Of a stretch of DNA of 64,000 nt, positions 15,646-24,407 are shown piece by piece; position 1 is the stretch's first letter, and the number at the start of each line of letters is the position of its first letter. This DNA comes from Martinezella rhizogenes (GTDB lineage Bacteria; Pseudomonadota; Alphaproteobacteria; Rhizobiales; Rhizobiaceae). The notes below the pieces were generated by a model that saw only the letters and a program-made list of their open reading frames with translations, made no database searches and had not been told where the DNA came from. Both the position numbers and the translations under genes were made by a program. The stretch is from NCBI GenBank assembly GCA_013322215.1, contig JAAMEZ010000033.1, forward strand, positions 124,001 through 188,000. Direction: 5' to 3'.

Positions 15646-17181
15646 ATGCCCGACCGACCGGCCACACCTGTAAAAAGGACGCTCGACAAGGACCTCGACA
15701 AATTCACCTATGTCGAGGACGCGACCCATCATGTCACGAGGCGTCTGGTGGCGCCGGGCATCGGGCTGATCTTCCTCGGTCTCGCCATGGTCTTCGCCGG
15801 CATCTACGTGCTGGACCAGCCAAGCGCAACGCTGATCTTCGCCGCCGTCGCACTTGCCGGTTATATGGCCATGAACATCGGCGCCAAGGACGTCGCCAAC
15901 AATGTCGGTGCCGCCGTCGGCGCACGTGCGATCACCATGACGCAGGCCCTCGTCATGGCTGCCATCTTCGAGATCCTCGGCGCGACGATCGCCGGCGGCC
16001 CAGTCATCAACACGATTTCGACGCATATCGTCGATACCAACCGCATCATCAGCATCGGCAAGCTTGCCTGGCTGATGATGGCGGCCCTGCTTGCCGCAGC
16101 GCTCTGGATCAATTTCGCCACCTGGCGGAAGGCTCCCGTTTCGACGACGCATACGATCGTTGGAGCCGTCGTTGGCGCAGGTGCAGCCGCCGTCGGCCCG
16201 GAACTCGTGAACTGGAATGTACTGGCGGCCATCTCCGCAGGCTGGGTAATAACGCCGTTTCTCGGCGGCACAATCGCCGCCGGCATCCTCTACTTCATCG
16301 AGACATGCATCATTTATCGCGATGACAAGATCGCCGCCGCCAAATACTGGATTCCCATCCTGATCGGGCTCATGGCCGGTGCTTTCTCAGGTTATCTCGT
16401 GGTTCAGCTCGAACCCAAAGGCGTGATACCCAATATCCTCAATCTTGCGATCGGCATGGGAGTCGGCATCATCGCCTGGCTCGGCGCGCGGCCGCTGGTA
16501 GCGGCGCAATCGGTCGGGCTGGAAAACAAGAACAGCTCGTTACGCAAACTTTTCCGATTGCCGCTGATCTGTTCCGCAGCCCTGATGTCCTTCGCACATG
16601 GCGCTAACGACGTCGCCAACGCCATCGGGCCGCTGGCCGCGATCGTGCGCGATATCGGGCTTGGCGGCTCGCTTAACGTGCTGGCCGAGACGACCACTCA
16701 GAAAGCCCCGTTCTGGGTCGTCATGATCGGCGGCTGCGGGATTTCCGTCGGCGTTCTGCTCTACGGACCGCGCCTGATCCGCCTGCTTGGCGAACAGATC
16801 ACCAAGCTCAATCCGATGCGAGCCTATTGCGTGGCGGTCTCTGCTGCACTCACCGTCATCGTCGCCGCCTGGTTCGGCTTTCCGGTGAGCTCGACCCATA
16901 TCGCCGTCGGCGCGGTTTTCGGGGTCGGCTTCTTCCGCGAGTGGTCAACCAGCCGCTCCAGGCGGCGTTTCGCCTATATGCGCAAGCGGGCTGAAGCGGC
17001 CGGTATTCCCTGGCACGAGCCGGAGGCCACGGATGAGCGCAATCCCGACGAGGTTCATCGTCGCCGACTCGTGCGCCGCTCGCATTTCATGACCATCATC
17101 GCCGCATGGGCGATCACCGTGCCGGTCGCTGCCCTGCTTGCCGCCGTCGTATATTGGGTTATGGTCGCGCTCTTCATTTAG
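15646..17181 (+). CDS. pit: Inorganic phosphate transporter, Pit family
   Basis: Low-affinity phosphate/cation symporter of the inner membrane, 511 residues. Two inverted repeats each carry the family signature: MNIGAKDVANNVGAAVGARAITM and FAHGANDVANAIGPLAAI, and each also has a VSTTH/VSSTH motif. About ten to twelve hydrophobic segments can be counted. A long cytoplasmic loop near residues 435-480 (RSRRRFAYMRKRAEAAGIPWHEPEATDERNPDE) is charged. The ATG at 15646 was chosen; an in-frame ATG at 15580 would add 22 residues of non-family sequence. No orfA/DUF47 gene accompanies it, unlike the S. meliloti orfA-pit operon. Confidence 0.92.
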   Translation: MPDRPATPVKRTLDKDLDKFTYVEDATHHVTRRLVAPGIGLIFLGLAMVFAGIYVLDQPSATLIFAAVALAGYMAMNIGAKDVANNVGAAVGARAITMTQALVMAAIFEILGATIAGGPVINTISTHIVDTNRIISIGKLAWLMMAALLAAALWINFATWRKAPVSTTHTIVGAVVGAGAAAVGPELVNWNVLAAISAGWVITPFLGGTIAAGILYFIETCIIYRDDKIAAAKYWIPILIGLMAGAFSGYLVVQLEPKGVIPNILNLAIGMGVGIIAWLGARPLVAAQSVGLENKNSSLRKLFRLPLICSAALMSFAHGANDVANAIGPLAAIVRDIGLGGSLNVLAETTTQKAPFWVVMIGGCGISVGVLLYGPRLIRLLGEQITKLNPMRAYCVAVSAALTVIVAAWFGFPVSSTHIAVGAVFGVGFFREWSTSRSRRRFAYMRKRAEAAGIPWHEPEATDERNPDEVHRRRLVRRSHFMTIIAAWAITVPVAALLAAVVYWVMVALFI

Positions 17182-17245
17182 GGCGGTTCGGCTTCTCGCC
17201 GGATCTTCGAGCCGCTCCATCTTATTGTTCCAAATAATTCCGGGG
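17181..17245. repeat. Intergenic repeat family, partial copy C
   Basis: GGGCGGTTCGGCTTCTCGCC followed by GAGCCGCTCCATCTTATTGTT matches the first-palindrome half of the element at 12493-12592 (GCGGTTCAGCTTCTCACGG ... GAACCGCTATCTCTTTGTT); the second half is degenerate apart from AATTCCGG. It abuts the pit stop codon and precedes rsmE. Confidence 0.5.
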
Positions 17246-17252
17246 GTAATCC

Positions 17253-17990
17253 ATGCGCGCCAATTTCCGCATGCAACGGCTGTACGTGACGTCAGACATC
17301 AAGGCCGGTATCGCCATCGAGGTCGACCAGGATCAGTTCAACTATCTCGCCAACGTGCTGCGCATGGAGGATGGTGCCGAGCTTCTTGTCTTCAACGGCC
17401 GTGACGGCGAGTGGAAAGTCGGCGTCTCCTTCCCTTCCCGCAAGCGCATTCTGTTGACACCGATCGAGGAAACGCGGCCCCAGCCTGCCCCGTCCGATCT
17501 GCATTATCTCTTCGCGCCCTTAAAGGTTGGGCGCCTCGACTACCTCGTGCAGAAGGCCGTCGAAATGGGCGCAGGTCTATTGCAGCCGGTCATGACCCAG
17601 CATGTGCAGGGCAAGATCACCAACCTCGACAAGGTCAAGGCCAATGTCATCGAGGCGGCGGAGCAATGCGGCATTCTCGGCATTCCCGATGTCGCCGAAC
17701 CCGTGAAGCTCGCCGAGCTGCTCGCCCGCTGGCCGCGCGAGCGGCGCATCATCTATTGCGACGAGGGCGATGCCGGCCAGAATCCGCTGCCGCTGCTGAC
17801 ACAGGTGAAGGAGAAACATCTGGCGCTGCTCGTCGGCCCCGAGGGCGGCTTTTCCGAGGAGGAGCGCGCGCTGCTGCGCAGCCTCGATTTCGTCACCGCC
17901 ATTCCGCTCGGCCCACGCATCCTGCGTGCCGACACGGCGGCCGTGGCCGCCATGGCGGTGATCCAGGCTGCGATCGGCGACTGGAACTGA
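17253..17990 (+). CDS. rsmE: 16S rRNA (uracil-1498-N3)-methyltransferase
   Basis: RsmE methylates U1498 of 16S rRNA in assembled 30S subunits. The 245-residue protein starts MRANFRMQRLYVTSDI and has the N-terminal PUA-like part (QFNYLANVLRMEDGAELLVFNG) followed by the SPOUT domain with KVGRLDYLVQKAVEMGAGLLQPV, LLVGPEGGFSEEE and PLGPRILRADTAAVAA, the knot and SAM-binding loop. The position 71 bp after pit and beyond the repeat suggests either read-through or an independent promoter. Confidence 0.95.
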   Translation: MRANFRMQRLYVTSDIKAGIAIEVDQDQFNYLANVLRMEDGAELLVFNGRDGEWKVGVSFPSRKRILLTPIEETRPQPAPSDLHYLFAPLKVGRLDYLVQKAVEMGAGLLQPVMTQHVQGKITNLDKVKANVIEAAEQCGILGIPDVAEPVKLAELLARWPRERRIIYCDEGDAGQNPLPLLTQVKEKHLALLVGPEGGFSEEERALLRSLDFVTAIPLGPRILRADTAAVAAMAVIQAAIGDWN

Positions 17991-17994
17991 GCCT

Positions 17995-18609
17995 TCACTC
18001 CAATACGGCGACGACGGTTGCCACGATCAGGAGGATCGCCAGCGAGATGTTGACGATCCGCGAGATCTTCGGATCTTGAAGGAAACGGGATAGGGAAGCA
18101 CCAACGAGAAGCCAGACCATATGGATGGCGACGATCATCGCCGTGAGCAGCACGACCTTCACGGTAGCGTCGAGCAGTCTCTGGTCCTGAAACAGGCTGA
18201 CGCCGGCAAAGACGGCTGCAATCGCCAGATAGGCCTTGGGATTGGCGACGGCGAGCAGGAAACCGCCGGAGAAAGCCGGAGCCGCAAGCTGATCGTCACG
18301 ACGAGATAGCGGCGGCGCCGTGGCGATCTTGAAGGCGAGATAGAGGATATAGACGGCAGAGACCACAGTCAGCACCAAGGCGCCGTGCGGCACTGACAGC
18401 AGGATTGCAACGATGCCAGCCGCCACCGCCAGCAGGACCGCCACGGTGCCTGCGATGAGGCCGGAGACATAGGCAAGGGATCGCCGGAAGCCATAGGCCG
18501 CGCCCATTGCCGTCGCACTGATCGTGGACGGACCTGGGCTTCCCATGATGACCAGCGAAGCCAGCAGCAGCGTCAGTATGGAATAGTAAAGGGCATTCGG
18601 ACCGTTCAT
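17995..18609 (-). CDS. LysE/RhtB family exporter (204 aa)
   Basis: Inner-membrane amino-acid or metabolite exporter. Six hydrophobic segments are visible; the first contains the family signature MGSPGPSTISATAMGAAYGFRRSLAYVSGLIAG. The substrate cannot be told. It converges on rsmE with a 4-bp gap and is divergent from gshA. Confidence 0.9.
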   Translation of the reverse strand: MNGPNALYYSILTLLLASLVIMGSPGPSTISATAMGAAYGFRRSLAYVSGLIAGTVAVLLAVAAGIVAILLSVPHGALVLTVVSAVYILYLAFKIATAPPLSRRDDQLAAPAFSGGFLLAVANPKAYLAIAAVFAGVSLFQDQRLLDATVKVVLLTAMIVAIHMVWLLVGASLSRFLQDPKISRIVNISLAILLIVATVVAVLE

Positions 18610-18851
18610 CGATATGCTCCGCTTGATATCAGTGGAAGCAAACTATCGGCGTGAATAGCGAGACGTCTTGAACGCTTGTGCAAATATGGCGGTGACTTGC
18701 ACGGCTGTGATGCACTTGCGAGACATAAAATCCTATTTTTTTGAACGACCCTTGAAAGAAATTCACTTGCACCGTACCTCAATCCGCGTCAATCACCCTC
18801 CTATTGACCTGCGGCTGGCGTGGGTTCTCCTCCGAGATCTAAGGTAATACC
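18610..18851. promoter_or_regulatory. Divergent promoter region lysE-type / gshA
   Basis: 242 bp with A+T-rich tracts at 18725-18765 and several CTTGCAC motifs (ACTTGCACGG near 18695, TCACTTGCACCG near 18765). AAGG at 18840-18843 precedes the gshA ATG by 8 nt. No operator can be assigned with confidence. Confidence 0.3.
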
Positions 18852-20225
18852 ATGGCGCGCGATACCACCGACCAGACTCCGCTCTCCTCGGTCTCGGAAA
18901 TGACGGCCTATCTGGCGGCCGGCAACAAGCCGAAGGAGAAATTCCGCATCGGCACCGAGCACGAGAAATTCGTGTTCTTCCGCGCCGACAACAGCCCGGT
19001 CCCCTATTTCGGCGAGGCCAGCATTTCCGCGCTCCTCACGGGGCTGCAGAAGAAGAGCGGCTGGGACCCGATCATGGATGGCGACAACATCATCGGCCTC
19101 GGCGAACCCTCCGGCATGGGCGCGATCTCGATCGAGCCGGGCGGCCAGTTCGAACTCTCCGGTGCGCCACTCGAAACCATCCACCAGACCTGCAAGGAAT
19201 CGAACAACCACCTGGCAACGGTGCGCGAGATCGCCGAGCCGATGGGTATCCGCTTCCTCGGTGTCGGCGGCAGCCCGAAGTGGACGCTTGCCGAGACGCC
19301 GCGCATGCCGAAATCGCGCTACGAGATCATGACCCGCTACATGCCGAAGGTCGGCACCAAGGGTCTCGACATGATGTACCGCACCTGCACGATCCAGGTG
19401 AACCTCGACTTCTCTTCGGAAGCGGACATGCGCCGCAAGATGCGCGTGTCGATGAAGCTGCAGTCGCTGGCAACGGCGCTCTTCGCCTCCTCGCCCTTCA
19501 CCGAAGGCAAGCCGAACGGGCTTTCCTCCTGGCGCGGCGAGATCTGGAAGGACACCGACAACCGCCGCGGCGGCCTGCTCGACTTTACCTTCCGCGACGA
19601 TTTCGGCTTTGAAGACTATGTGAAGTGGGCGCTCGACGTTCCCATGTATTTCGTCGTCCGCGACGGGCGTTATCACGACTGTACGCATGTCACCTTCCGC
19701 CAGTTCATGGACGGCGCGCTGAAGGGCGAAATCGCCGATTGGGAGCCGACGATGGGTGACTGGACGAACCATCTCTCGACGCTATTCCCCGATGTCCGCC
19801 TCAAGCGCTTCCTCGAAATGCGCGGCGCGGACGGCGGCCCCTGGCGCCGCATCTGTGCGCTGCCGGCCTTTTGGGTCGGCCTGCTCTATGACGATGAGGC
19901 GCTGACGGCGGCCGACGAGCTGACCAAGAACTGGAGCTTCGACGAGGTCAATGCTCTGCGTGACGTCGTGCCGGTTGAGGGCCTAAAGGCATCGATCAAG
20001 GGCCACGGCCTCATGGATGTGGCGCGCGAAGTGATCGGCATTTCCCGGCTTGGCCTGAAGAACCGAGGTCGCCTGAATGGCGACGGGCAGGACGAAACCG
20101 TCTTCCTCGCGCCGCTCGACGAGGTGCTCGCCAAGAAGGGCACGCTCGCAGATGATCTGCTGATGCTCTATAACGGCCGCTGGAACCAGTCTGTCGAGCC
20201 GATCTTCGAGGAATATCAATACTGA
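18852..20225 (+). CDS. gshA: Glutamate-cysteine ligase, plant/alphaproteobacterial type
   Basis: GshA makes gamma-glutamylcysteine, the first and rate-limiting step of glutathione synthesis; glutathione is needed for rhizobial stress resistance and symbiosis. The 457-residue length and sequence (FRIGTEHEKFVFF, GLGEPSGMGAISIEPGGQFELSGAPLETIHQTCKE, FLGVGGSPKWTL, RYMPKVGTKGLDMMYRTCTIQVNLDFSSEADM) fit the class shared by plants and alphaproteobacteria rather than the E. coli type. It is followed by a terminator hairpin and then a DUF937 gene. Confidence 0.95.
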   Translation: MARDTTDQTPLSSVSEMTAYLAAGNKPKEKFRIGTEHEKFVFFRADNSPVPYFGEASISALLTGLQKKSGWDPIMDGDNIIGLGEPSGMGAISIEPGGQFELSGAPLETIHQTCKESNNHLATVREIAEPMGIRFLGVGGSPKWTLAETPRMPKSRYEIMTRYMPKVGTKGLDMMYRTCTIQVNLDFSSEADMRRKMRVSMKLQSLATALFASSPFTEGKPNGLSSWRGEIWKDTDNRRGGLLDFTFRDDFGFEDYVKWALDVPMYFVVRDGRYHDCTHVTFRQFMDGALKGEIADWEPTMGDWTNHLSTLFPDVRLKRFLEMRGADGGPWRRICALPAFWVGLLYDDEALTAADELTKNWSFDEVNALRDVVPVEGLKASIKGHGLMDVAREVIGISRLGLKNRGRLNGDGQDETVFLAPLDEVLAKKGTLADDLLMLYNGRWNQSVEPIFEEYQY

Positions 20226-20236
20226 TAGCGAACGGC

Positions 20237-20267
20237 CTGCCGCCGAAACCTGATGCTGCGGCGGCAG
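20237..20267 (+). terminator. Hairpin after gshA
   Basis: CTGCCGCCG (20237-20245) pairs with CGGCGGCAG (20259-20267) around a 13-nt loop, 11 bp past the gshA stop. T-rich sequence (CTCTTTTTTC) only follows about 15 nt later, so it is a moderate candidate. Confidence 0.55.
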
Positions 20268-20359
20268 AAACCGGTATGCGCTCTCTTTTTTCGGCTATAG
20301 TATCAACACAAAGCGCCGCCTGATTCCGAAGCGGCCTCATAGCGGGGAAAGGGACTTCG

Positions 20360-21235
20360 ATGCTGCCACTCTTCGACATGATGATGCAGGCACAGAATGG
20401 CGCCGCCACGGAGGCCATGGCCAGGCAGTTCAATCTTGCGCAGGAGCAGGCGACGAAGGCGATGGCCGCGCTGATGCCGGCCTTCTCTTCCGGCTTCAAG
20501 CGCAGCGCGACCGATCCCTATAATTTCGTCGGGGTGATGCAGGACATCTCGTCCGGCAATTACGCCAAATATTTCGAGGATATGACCAAGGCTTTCACGC
20601 CCGAAGGCATTGCCGACGGTAACGCGGTGCTCGGACGGCTGTTCGGCTCCAAGGACGTCTCGCGCGCGATCGCGGCGCAGGCGGCGCAAATGACCGGCAT
20701 CGGCCAGGAAATCTACAAGCGCATGCTGCCCGCCATGGCCGATACGCTGATGGGCGGCCTGTTCAAGGAAACCAGCGGCCAGATCCCACAGATGGCCAAT
20801 CCTTTCCTCAACACCGATATGGGCGAAATGATGCAGGGCTGGCTGCAGAGTATCGGCTTTGCCCCGAAGCAGCAGCCGACGCCGCAGGCGAGCATCTTCG
20901 ACAATCCCTTCACCCAGGCGATGGAGCTGATGTTCGGCGCCGATGCCATCAAACGCGAGAAGCCGGCGCCAACGAACCCGTTCCTCGACAATCCCTTCAC
21001 AAAGGCTTTTCAGGACATGATGCGCAACTTCCCGATGCCGGCCGAACCGCCGAAGGAAGAGCCGAAGACGAAGCCCGCCGCCGGCGTCGATATGGCTGCC
21101 TATACCGAGATGTTCAACGCCATGTTCGACAGCGGTCTCGAAGTGCAGAAGACCTATCAGAAGAACATGGAAGCGATCTTCGACAGTTATTTGAAGAGCG
21201 GCAACGCGGCCAAGACGCCCGAAGGTAAGTCCTGA
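20360..21235 (+). CDS. DUF937 domain protein (291 aa)
   Basis: The N-terminal two thirds fit DUF937 (LFDMMMQAQNGAATEAMARQ, QATKAMAALMPAFSSGFKR, AVLGRLFGSKDVSRAIAAQAAQMTGIG, LPAMADTLMGGL), a helical repeat protein of unknown function. After about residue 135 come two similar segments with FDNPFTQAMELMFG and LDNPFTKAFQDMM, then a Pro/Lys-rich linker and a helix. No signal peptide or membrane helix is obvious. AAAGGGA lies 7 nt before the ATG. Confidence 0.82.
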   Translation: MLPLFDMMMQAQNGAATEAMARQFNLAQEQATKAMAALMPAFSSGFKRSATDPYNFVGVMQDISSGNYAKYFEDMTKAFTPEGIADGNAVLGRLFGSKDVSRAIAAQAAQMTGIGQEIYKRMLPAMADTLMGGLFKETSGQIPQMANPFLNTDMGEMMQGWLQSIGFAPKQQPTPQASIFDNPFTQAMELMFGADAIKREKPAPTNPFLDNPFTKAFQDMMRNFPMPAEPPKEEPKTKPAAGVDMAAYTEMFNAMFDSGLEVQKTYQKNMEAIFDSYLKSGNAAKTPEGKS

Positions 21236-21303
21236 CCACATTGCCTGCTCGCATTGGATCCGCTCGTCCGTAGCTAAGTGCAGGCCACGAGCAAATCGAG
21301 CGC

Positions 21304-22362
21304 TTAACCGACAAGCGTCGGATAGTCAGTGTAGCCCTTGGCTCCAGGCGTGTAGAAAGTCGAGCGATCCGGCTCATTCAAAGGCGCGTTGCGGCGAAAC
21401 CGCTCTAGCAGATCCGGGTTGGCAAGAAACGCGCTGCCAAAAACTGCGGCCTCGGCTTTGCCGTCAGTCAAAAGCTCCTCCGCGCTTGCCTGGGTCAGTC
21501 CTCCGCCGATAATGTACGGTCCTGCGAAACGCGGGCGCAGCAGGCTGTGATAGTCAACCGTCGTGCCGAACAATGCGACATGAAGATAGGCCATGTCCGA
21601 GGCGACGAGATGATCGACCAGATATGAATAGGTTTCCCGCGGATTGGCATCCGATATGTCGTTGAAGTTCATCTCCGGTGAGATTTTCAGTCCAATCCGG
21701 CCAGGCCCGGCTTCGTCGATCATGGCCGCCAGGACGTCGAGCGTGAAACGGGTGCGGTTGGCGACAGAGCCGCCATAGTCGTCCGTACGCTGGTTGCTAC
21801 CCGAAGAGATGAATTGCTCCGGCAGATAGCCGGTGGCGCCATGCAGCTCGACCCCGTCGAAACCGACGGCGAGCGCATTGCGCGTTGCAATGCGGTAGCT
21901 CTGAATAATACCCTTGATCTCGGCAAGTGAAAGCGCGCGAGGTGTGACGAAATCCTTCTGTCCCTCATTTGTCCAGGCTTGGCCGTTCGGACGGATCGCG
22001 GAGGGCGCCACCGGCAGCTCGCCGTTCGGCAGCAGCAAGGGGTGGGAAATCCTGCCCGTATGCATCAGCTGCATGAAAATCCGGCCGCCCGCTTTATGCA
22101 CGGCATCAACCACCACTTTCCATGCCTTGAGCTGCTCTTCCGTCTCGACCCCAGGCGTGCGCACATAGCCCTTGCCTCCGGCCGTTGGGAAAACGCCTTC
22201 CGTGATGACGAGACCGGCCCCAGCGCGTTGCGCGTAGTAAGTGGCGACCAGATCTCCCGGTACGCCTTCATCATCGGCGCGGGAACGGGTCATCGGCGCC
22301 ATCACGAGGCGATTGGTAATTTCGATGCGACCCAGGCGAGTGGAGGTGAATATCTTGCTCAT
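21304..22362 (-). CDS. Old yellow enzyme family alkene reductase
   Basis: FMN-dependent NADPH alkene reductase of the NemA/OYE family (352 residues), which reduces activated C=C bonds, nitro compounds and nitrate esters. Features: TRLGRIEITNRLVMAPMTRSRA, YYAQRAGAGLVITEG, GFDGVELHGATGYLPEQFISSGSNQR (substrate-binding His pair region), and IGLKISPEMNF. The ATG at 22362 is preceded by AAGGAC; the longer in-frame extension up to 22458 is not family-like and would overlap the promoter. It is divergent from a LysR gene. Confidence 0.93.
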   Translation of the reverse strand: MSKIFTSTRLGRIEITNRLVMAPMTRSRADDEGVPGDLVATYYAQRAGAGLVITEGVFPTAGGKGYVRTPGVETEEQLKAWKVVVDAVHKAGGRIFMQLMHTGRISHPLLLPNGELPVAPSAIRPNGQAWTNEGQKDFVTPRALSLAEIKGIIQSYRIATRNALAVGFDGVELHGATGYLPEQFISSGSNQRTDDYGGSVANRTRFTLDVLAAMIDEAGPGRIGLKISPEMNFNDISDANPRETYSYLVDHLVASDMAYLHVALFGTTVDYHSLLRPRFAGPYIIGGGLTQASAEELLTDGKAEAAVFGSAFLANPDLLERFRRNAPLNEPDRSTFYTPGAKGYTDYPTLVG

Positions 22363-22429
22363 GGAACGTCCTTTCTGTCTGTTCGAAAAAGACATGGGAC
22401 TTTTTCCTGGTGGCATAAACAGGCTATGA

Positions 22430-22449
22430 TGGAAATGATTATTCCAAAA
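22430..22449. promoter_or_regulatory. LysR-type operator between the alkene reductase and LysR genes
   Basis: TGGAA-ATGATTA-TTCCA (22430-22446) is an inverted repeat in the divergent spacer, 18 bp before the LysR ATG. It overlaps TTATTCCAAAA (22439-22449), which also occurs before the LysR gene at 10997. Confidence 0.45.
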
Positions 22450-22463
22450 ATGGCGCAATCTTC

Positions 22464-23339
22464 ATGGAATACCTGAACGACATGGCTCTCTTCGTCGAAG
22501 TGGTGAAAGCGCGCAGCTTTCGCCGCGCCGCCGAGACCCTTGGCATGCCGAACTCGACGCTTTCCCGTCGCATCGGTCTTCTTGAAAAATCAATCGGATT
22601 GCGCCTTCTTCATCGCACGACGCGGCGCATCGAGCTGACAGAGGCAGGACAGCTCTACTACGAAAGCAGCAAACGCATTGTCGAAGAGGCCAGGATAGCG
22701 CACGAGCAATTGGGCGAGATGGTCGCTCTGCCCAGCGGCATCCTGAAGGTTTCCCTGCCGGTGGACTTCGCAACGACATATCTGGCGCCATTGCTGCCGG
22801 AATTCGCTGCGCTTTATGCCGGTATGAACTTCGATTTCGATCTGACGCCCCGCAATGTTGATCTGGTTGCCGAGCCTTTCGATTTGGCAATCCGAATGGC
22901 GGCGCCTCAAACCCCCAACCTCATCGCGCGGGTGATCGCACGGCTTACGCCCCGGCTCTATGCTGCTCCCGGCTATCTCGCACAAAACGGCGAGCCGCGT
23001 CATCCCTCCGAGTTGGAGCATCACGAATGTCTGACGATGCAGAATATCGGCAGCTGGATGCTTTATCGCGAAGCAGAAACGTTTGAGACCAAAGTAGGAA
23101 GCCGGTTTCGCGGCAACAGCGTCGCCATGATCCGCAAGCTAGCAGCACTGGATATGGGCATCACCGCCCTTTCCGAGAAAGTCGTCACGGAAGAGCTTGC
23201 CAATGGCCAGCTGCGGCAGATTCTCCCGGAATGGCGGTTGGCACCGTCCTCAGTCTATGCCGTCACTGAAACCCGGCTGCTCCCCGCCAAGACGCAACGC
23301 TTCATTGAATTCCTGCGCGAGCGACTTCGCGAGGTGTAG
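22464..23339 (+). CDS. LysR family regulator, divergent from alkene reductase
   Basis: 291-residue LysR protein of the CrgA-like subgroup: MEYLNDMALFVEVVKARSFRRAAETLGMPNSTLSRRIGLLEKSIGLRLLHRTTRRIELTEAGQLYYE, then the effector domain (PSGILKVSLPVDFATTYLAPLLPEF). The ATG has no strong ribosome-binding site. Its position predicts control of the neighbouring reductase in response to electrophilic or quinone-like compounds, by analogy with OYE-LysR pairs; not shown here. Confidence 0.9.
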   Translation: MEYLNDMALFVEVVKARSFRRAAETLGMPNSTLSRRIGLLEKSIGLRLLHRTTRRIELTEAGQLYYESSKRIVEEARIAHEQLGEMVALPSGILKVSLPVDFATTYLAPLLPEFAALYAGMNFDFDLTPRNVDLVAEPFDLAIRMAAPQTPNLIARVIARLTPRLYAAPGYLAQNGEPRHPSELEHHECLTMQNIGSWMLYREAETFETKVGSRFRGNSVAMIRKLAALDMGITALSEKVVTEELANGQLRQILPEWRLAPSSVYAVTETRLLPAKTQRFIEFLRERLREV

Positions 23340-23521
23340 GGTGATATGCGTGGAAATGTCCCGCCGACGCGATGTACCGCGTACAATCAGGCCTCGACGA
23401 AGTTCTCCAGCAAATTCGACACTTACTGTTCGTAATTCCGCACAACCCGTGCGCATTGAACCCAGTTATCATACACTGGGTCTGAGCCTATTTCTGCTTT
23501 CATCTTGAAAAGGAGATAGCC

Positions 23522-24400
23522 ATGTCCAGCATCGATCAATCCGGAAGCTTCACCCTTGGGGACCGCAAGGTCAAACGGCTCGGCTACGGCGCCATGCAGC
23601 TCGCAGGCCCCGGCGTGTTCGGCCCGCCGAAGGACCGCGGCACTGCTCTCGCAGTCCTGCGCGAAGCCATCGCCTTGGGCGTCGACCACATCGACACCAG
23701 CGATTTCTACGGTCCGCATGTCACCAACCAGCTGATCCGGGAAGCGCTCCATCCCTATCGCGACGATCTCGTCATCGTCACCAAGATCGGTGCGCGGCGC
23801 GGCGCGGATGCCTCCTGGCTGCCGGCCTTTTCACGCGAAGAGCTGACGCAGGCGGTTCATGACAATCTGCGTAATCTGGGGCTGGATTTGCTCGACGTCG
23901 TCAACCTCCGTATCATGCTCGACGTGCACGGTCCGGCCGAAGGGTCGATCGAAGCACCGCTGACAATCCTCGCCGATCTCCAGCGGCAAGGCCTGGTGCG
24001 TCACATCGGGCTCAGCAACGTCACCGCCAATCAAATTGCCGAGGGTCGCAAGATCACAGAGATCGTCTGCGTGCAGAACCAATATAATCTTGCCCATCGC
24101 GCAGACGACGCCCTGATCGACGCACTTGTCCGCGATGGCATTGCCTATGTACCCTTCTTCCCGCTCGGCGGCTTCTCGCCGCTGCAATCCTCGGCGCTCT
24201 CCGATGTCGCTACGCGTCTGGAAGCCACGCCGATGCAGGTGGCGCTCGCCTGGCTGCTGCATCGTGCGCCGAATATCCTGCTCATCCCGGGCACCTCGTC
24301 GCTTGCCCACCTCAAGCAGAATATCGCCGCAGCCGAGCTGAAACTGCCGGAAGATGCCATCGCCGAACTCGATCGTATCGCCAGCGCCAGCGACGCCTAA
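23522..24400 (+). CDS. pdxI: Aldo/keto reductase, PdxI (YdbC)-like pyridoxal reductase
   Basis: 292 residues closely resembling E. coli YdbC/PdxI, which reduces pyridoxal to pyridoxine in vitamin B6 salvage: RLGYGAMQLAGPGVFGPP, HIDTSDFYGPHVTNQ, IVTKIGARRGADASWLPAFS, HDNLRNLGLDLLDVVNLR, IAYVPFFPLGGFSPLQSS and ILLIPGTSSLAHL. Asp, Tyr and Lys of the catalytic tetrad are present; the usual His position reads VVNLR, as in YdbC. GGAG precedes the ATG. The orthology is from memory of the E. coli sequence. The terminator lies inside the convergent gene. Confidence 0.8.
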   Translation: MSSIDQSGSFTLGDRKVKRLGYGAMQLAGPGVFGPPKDRGTALAVLREAIALGVDHIDTSDFYGPHVTNQLIREALHPYRDDLVIVTKIGARRGADASWLPAFSREELTQAVHDNLRNLGLDLLDVVNLRIMLDVHGPAEGSIEAPLTILADLQRQGLVRHIGLSNVTANQIAEGRKITEIVCVQNQYNLAHRADDALIDALVRDGIAYVPFFPLGGFSPLQSSALSDVATRLEATPMQVALAWLLHRAPNILLIPGTSSLAHLKQNIAAAELKLPEDAIAELDRIASASDA

Positions 24401-24407
24401 CGCGCCC

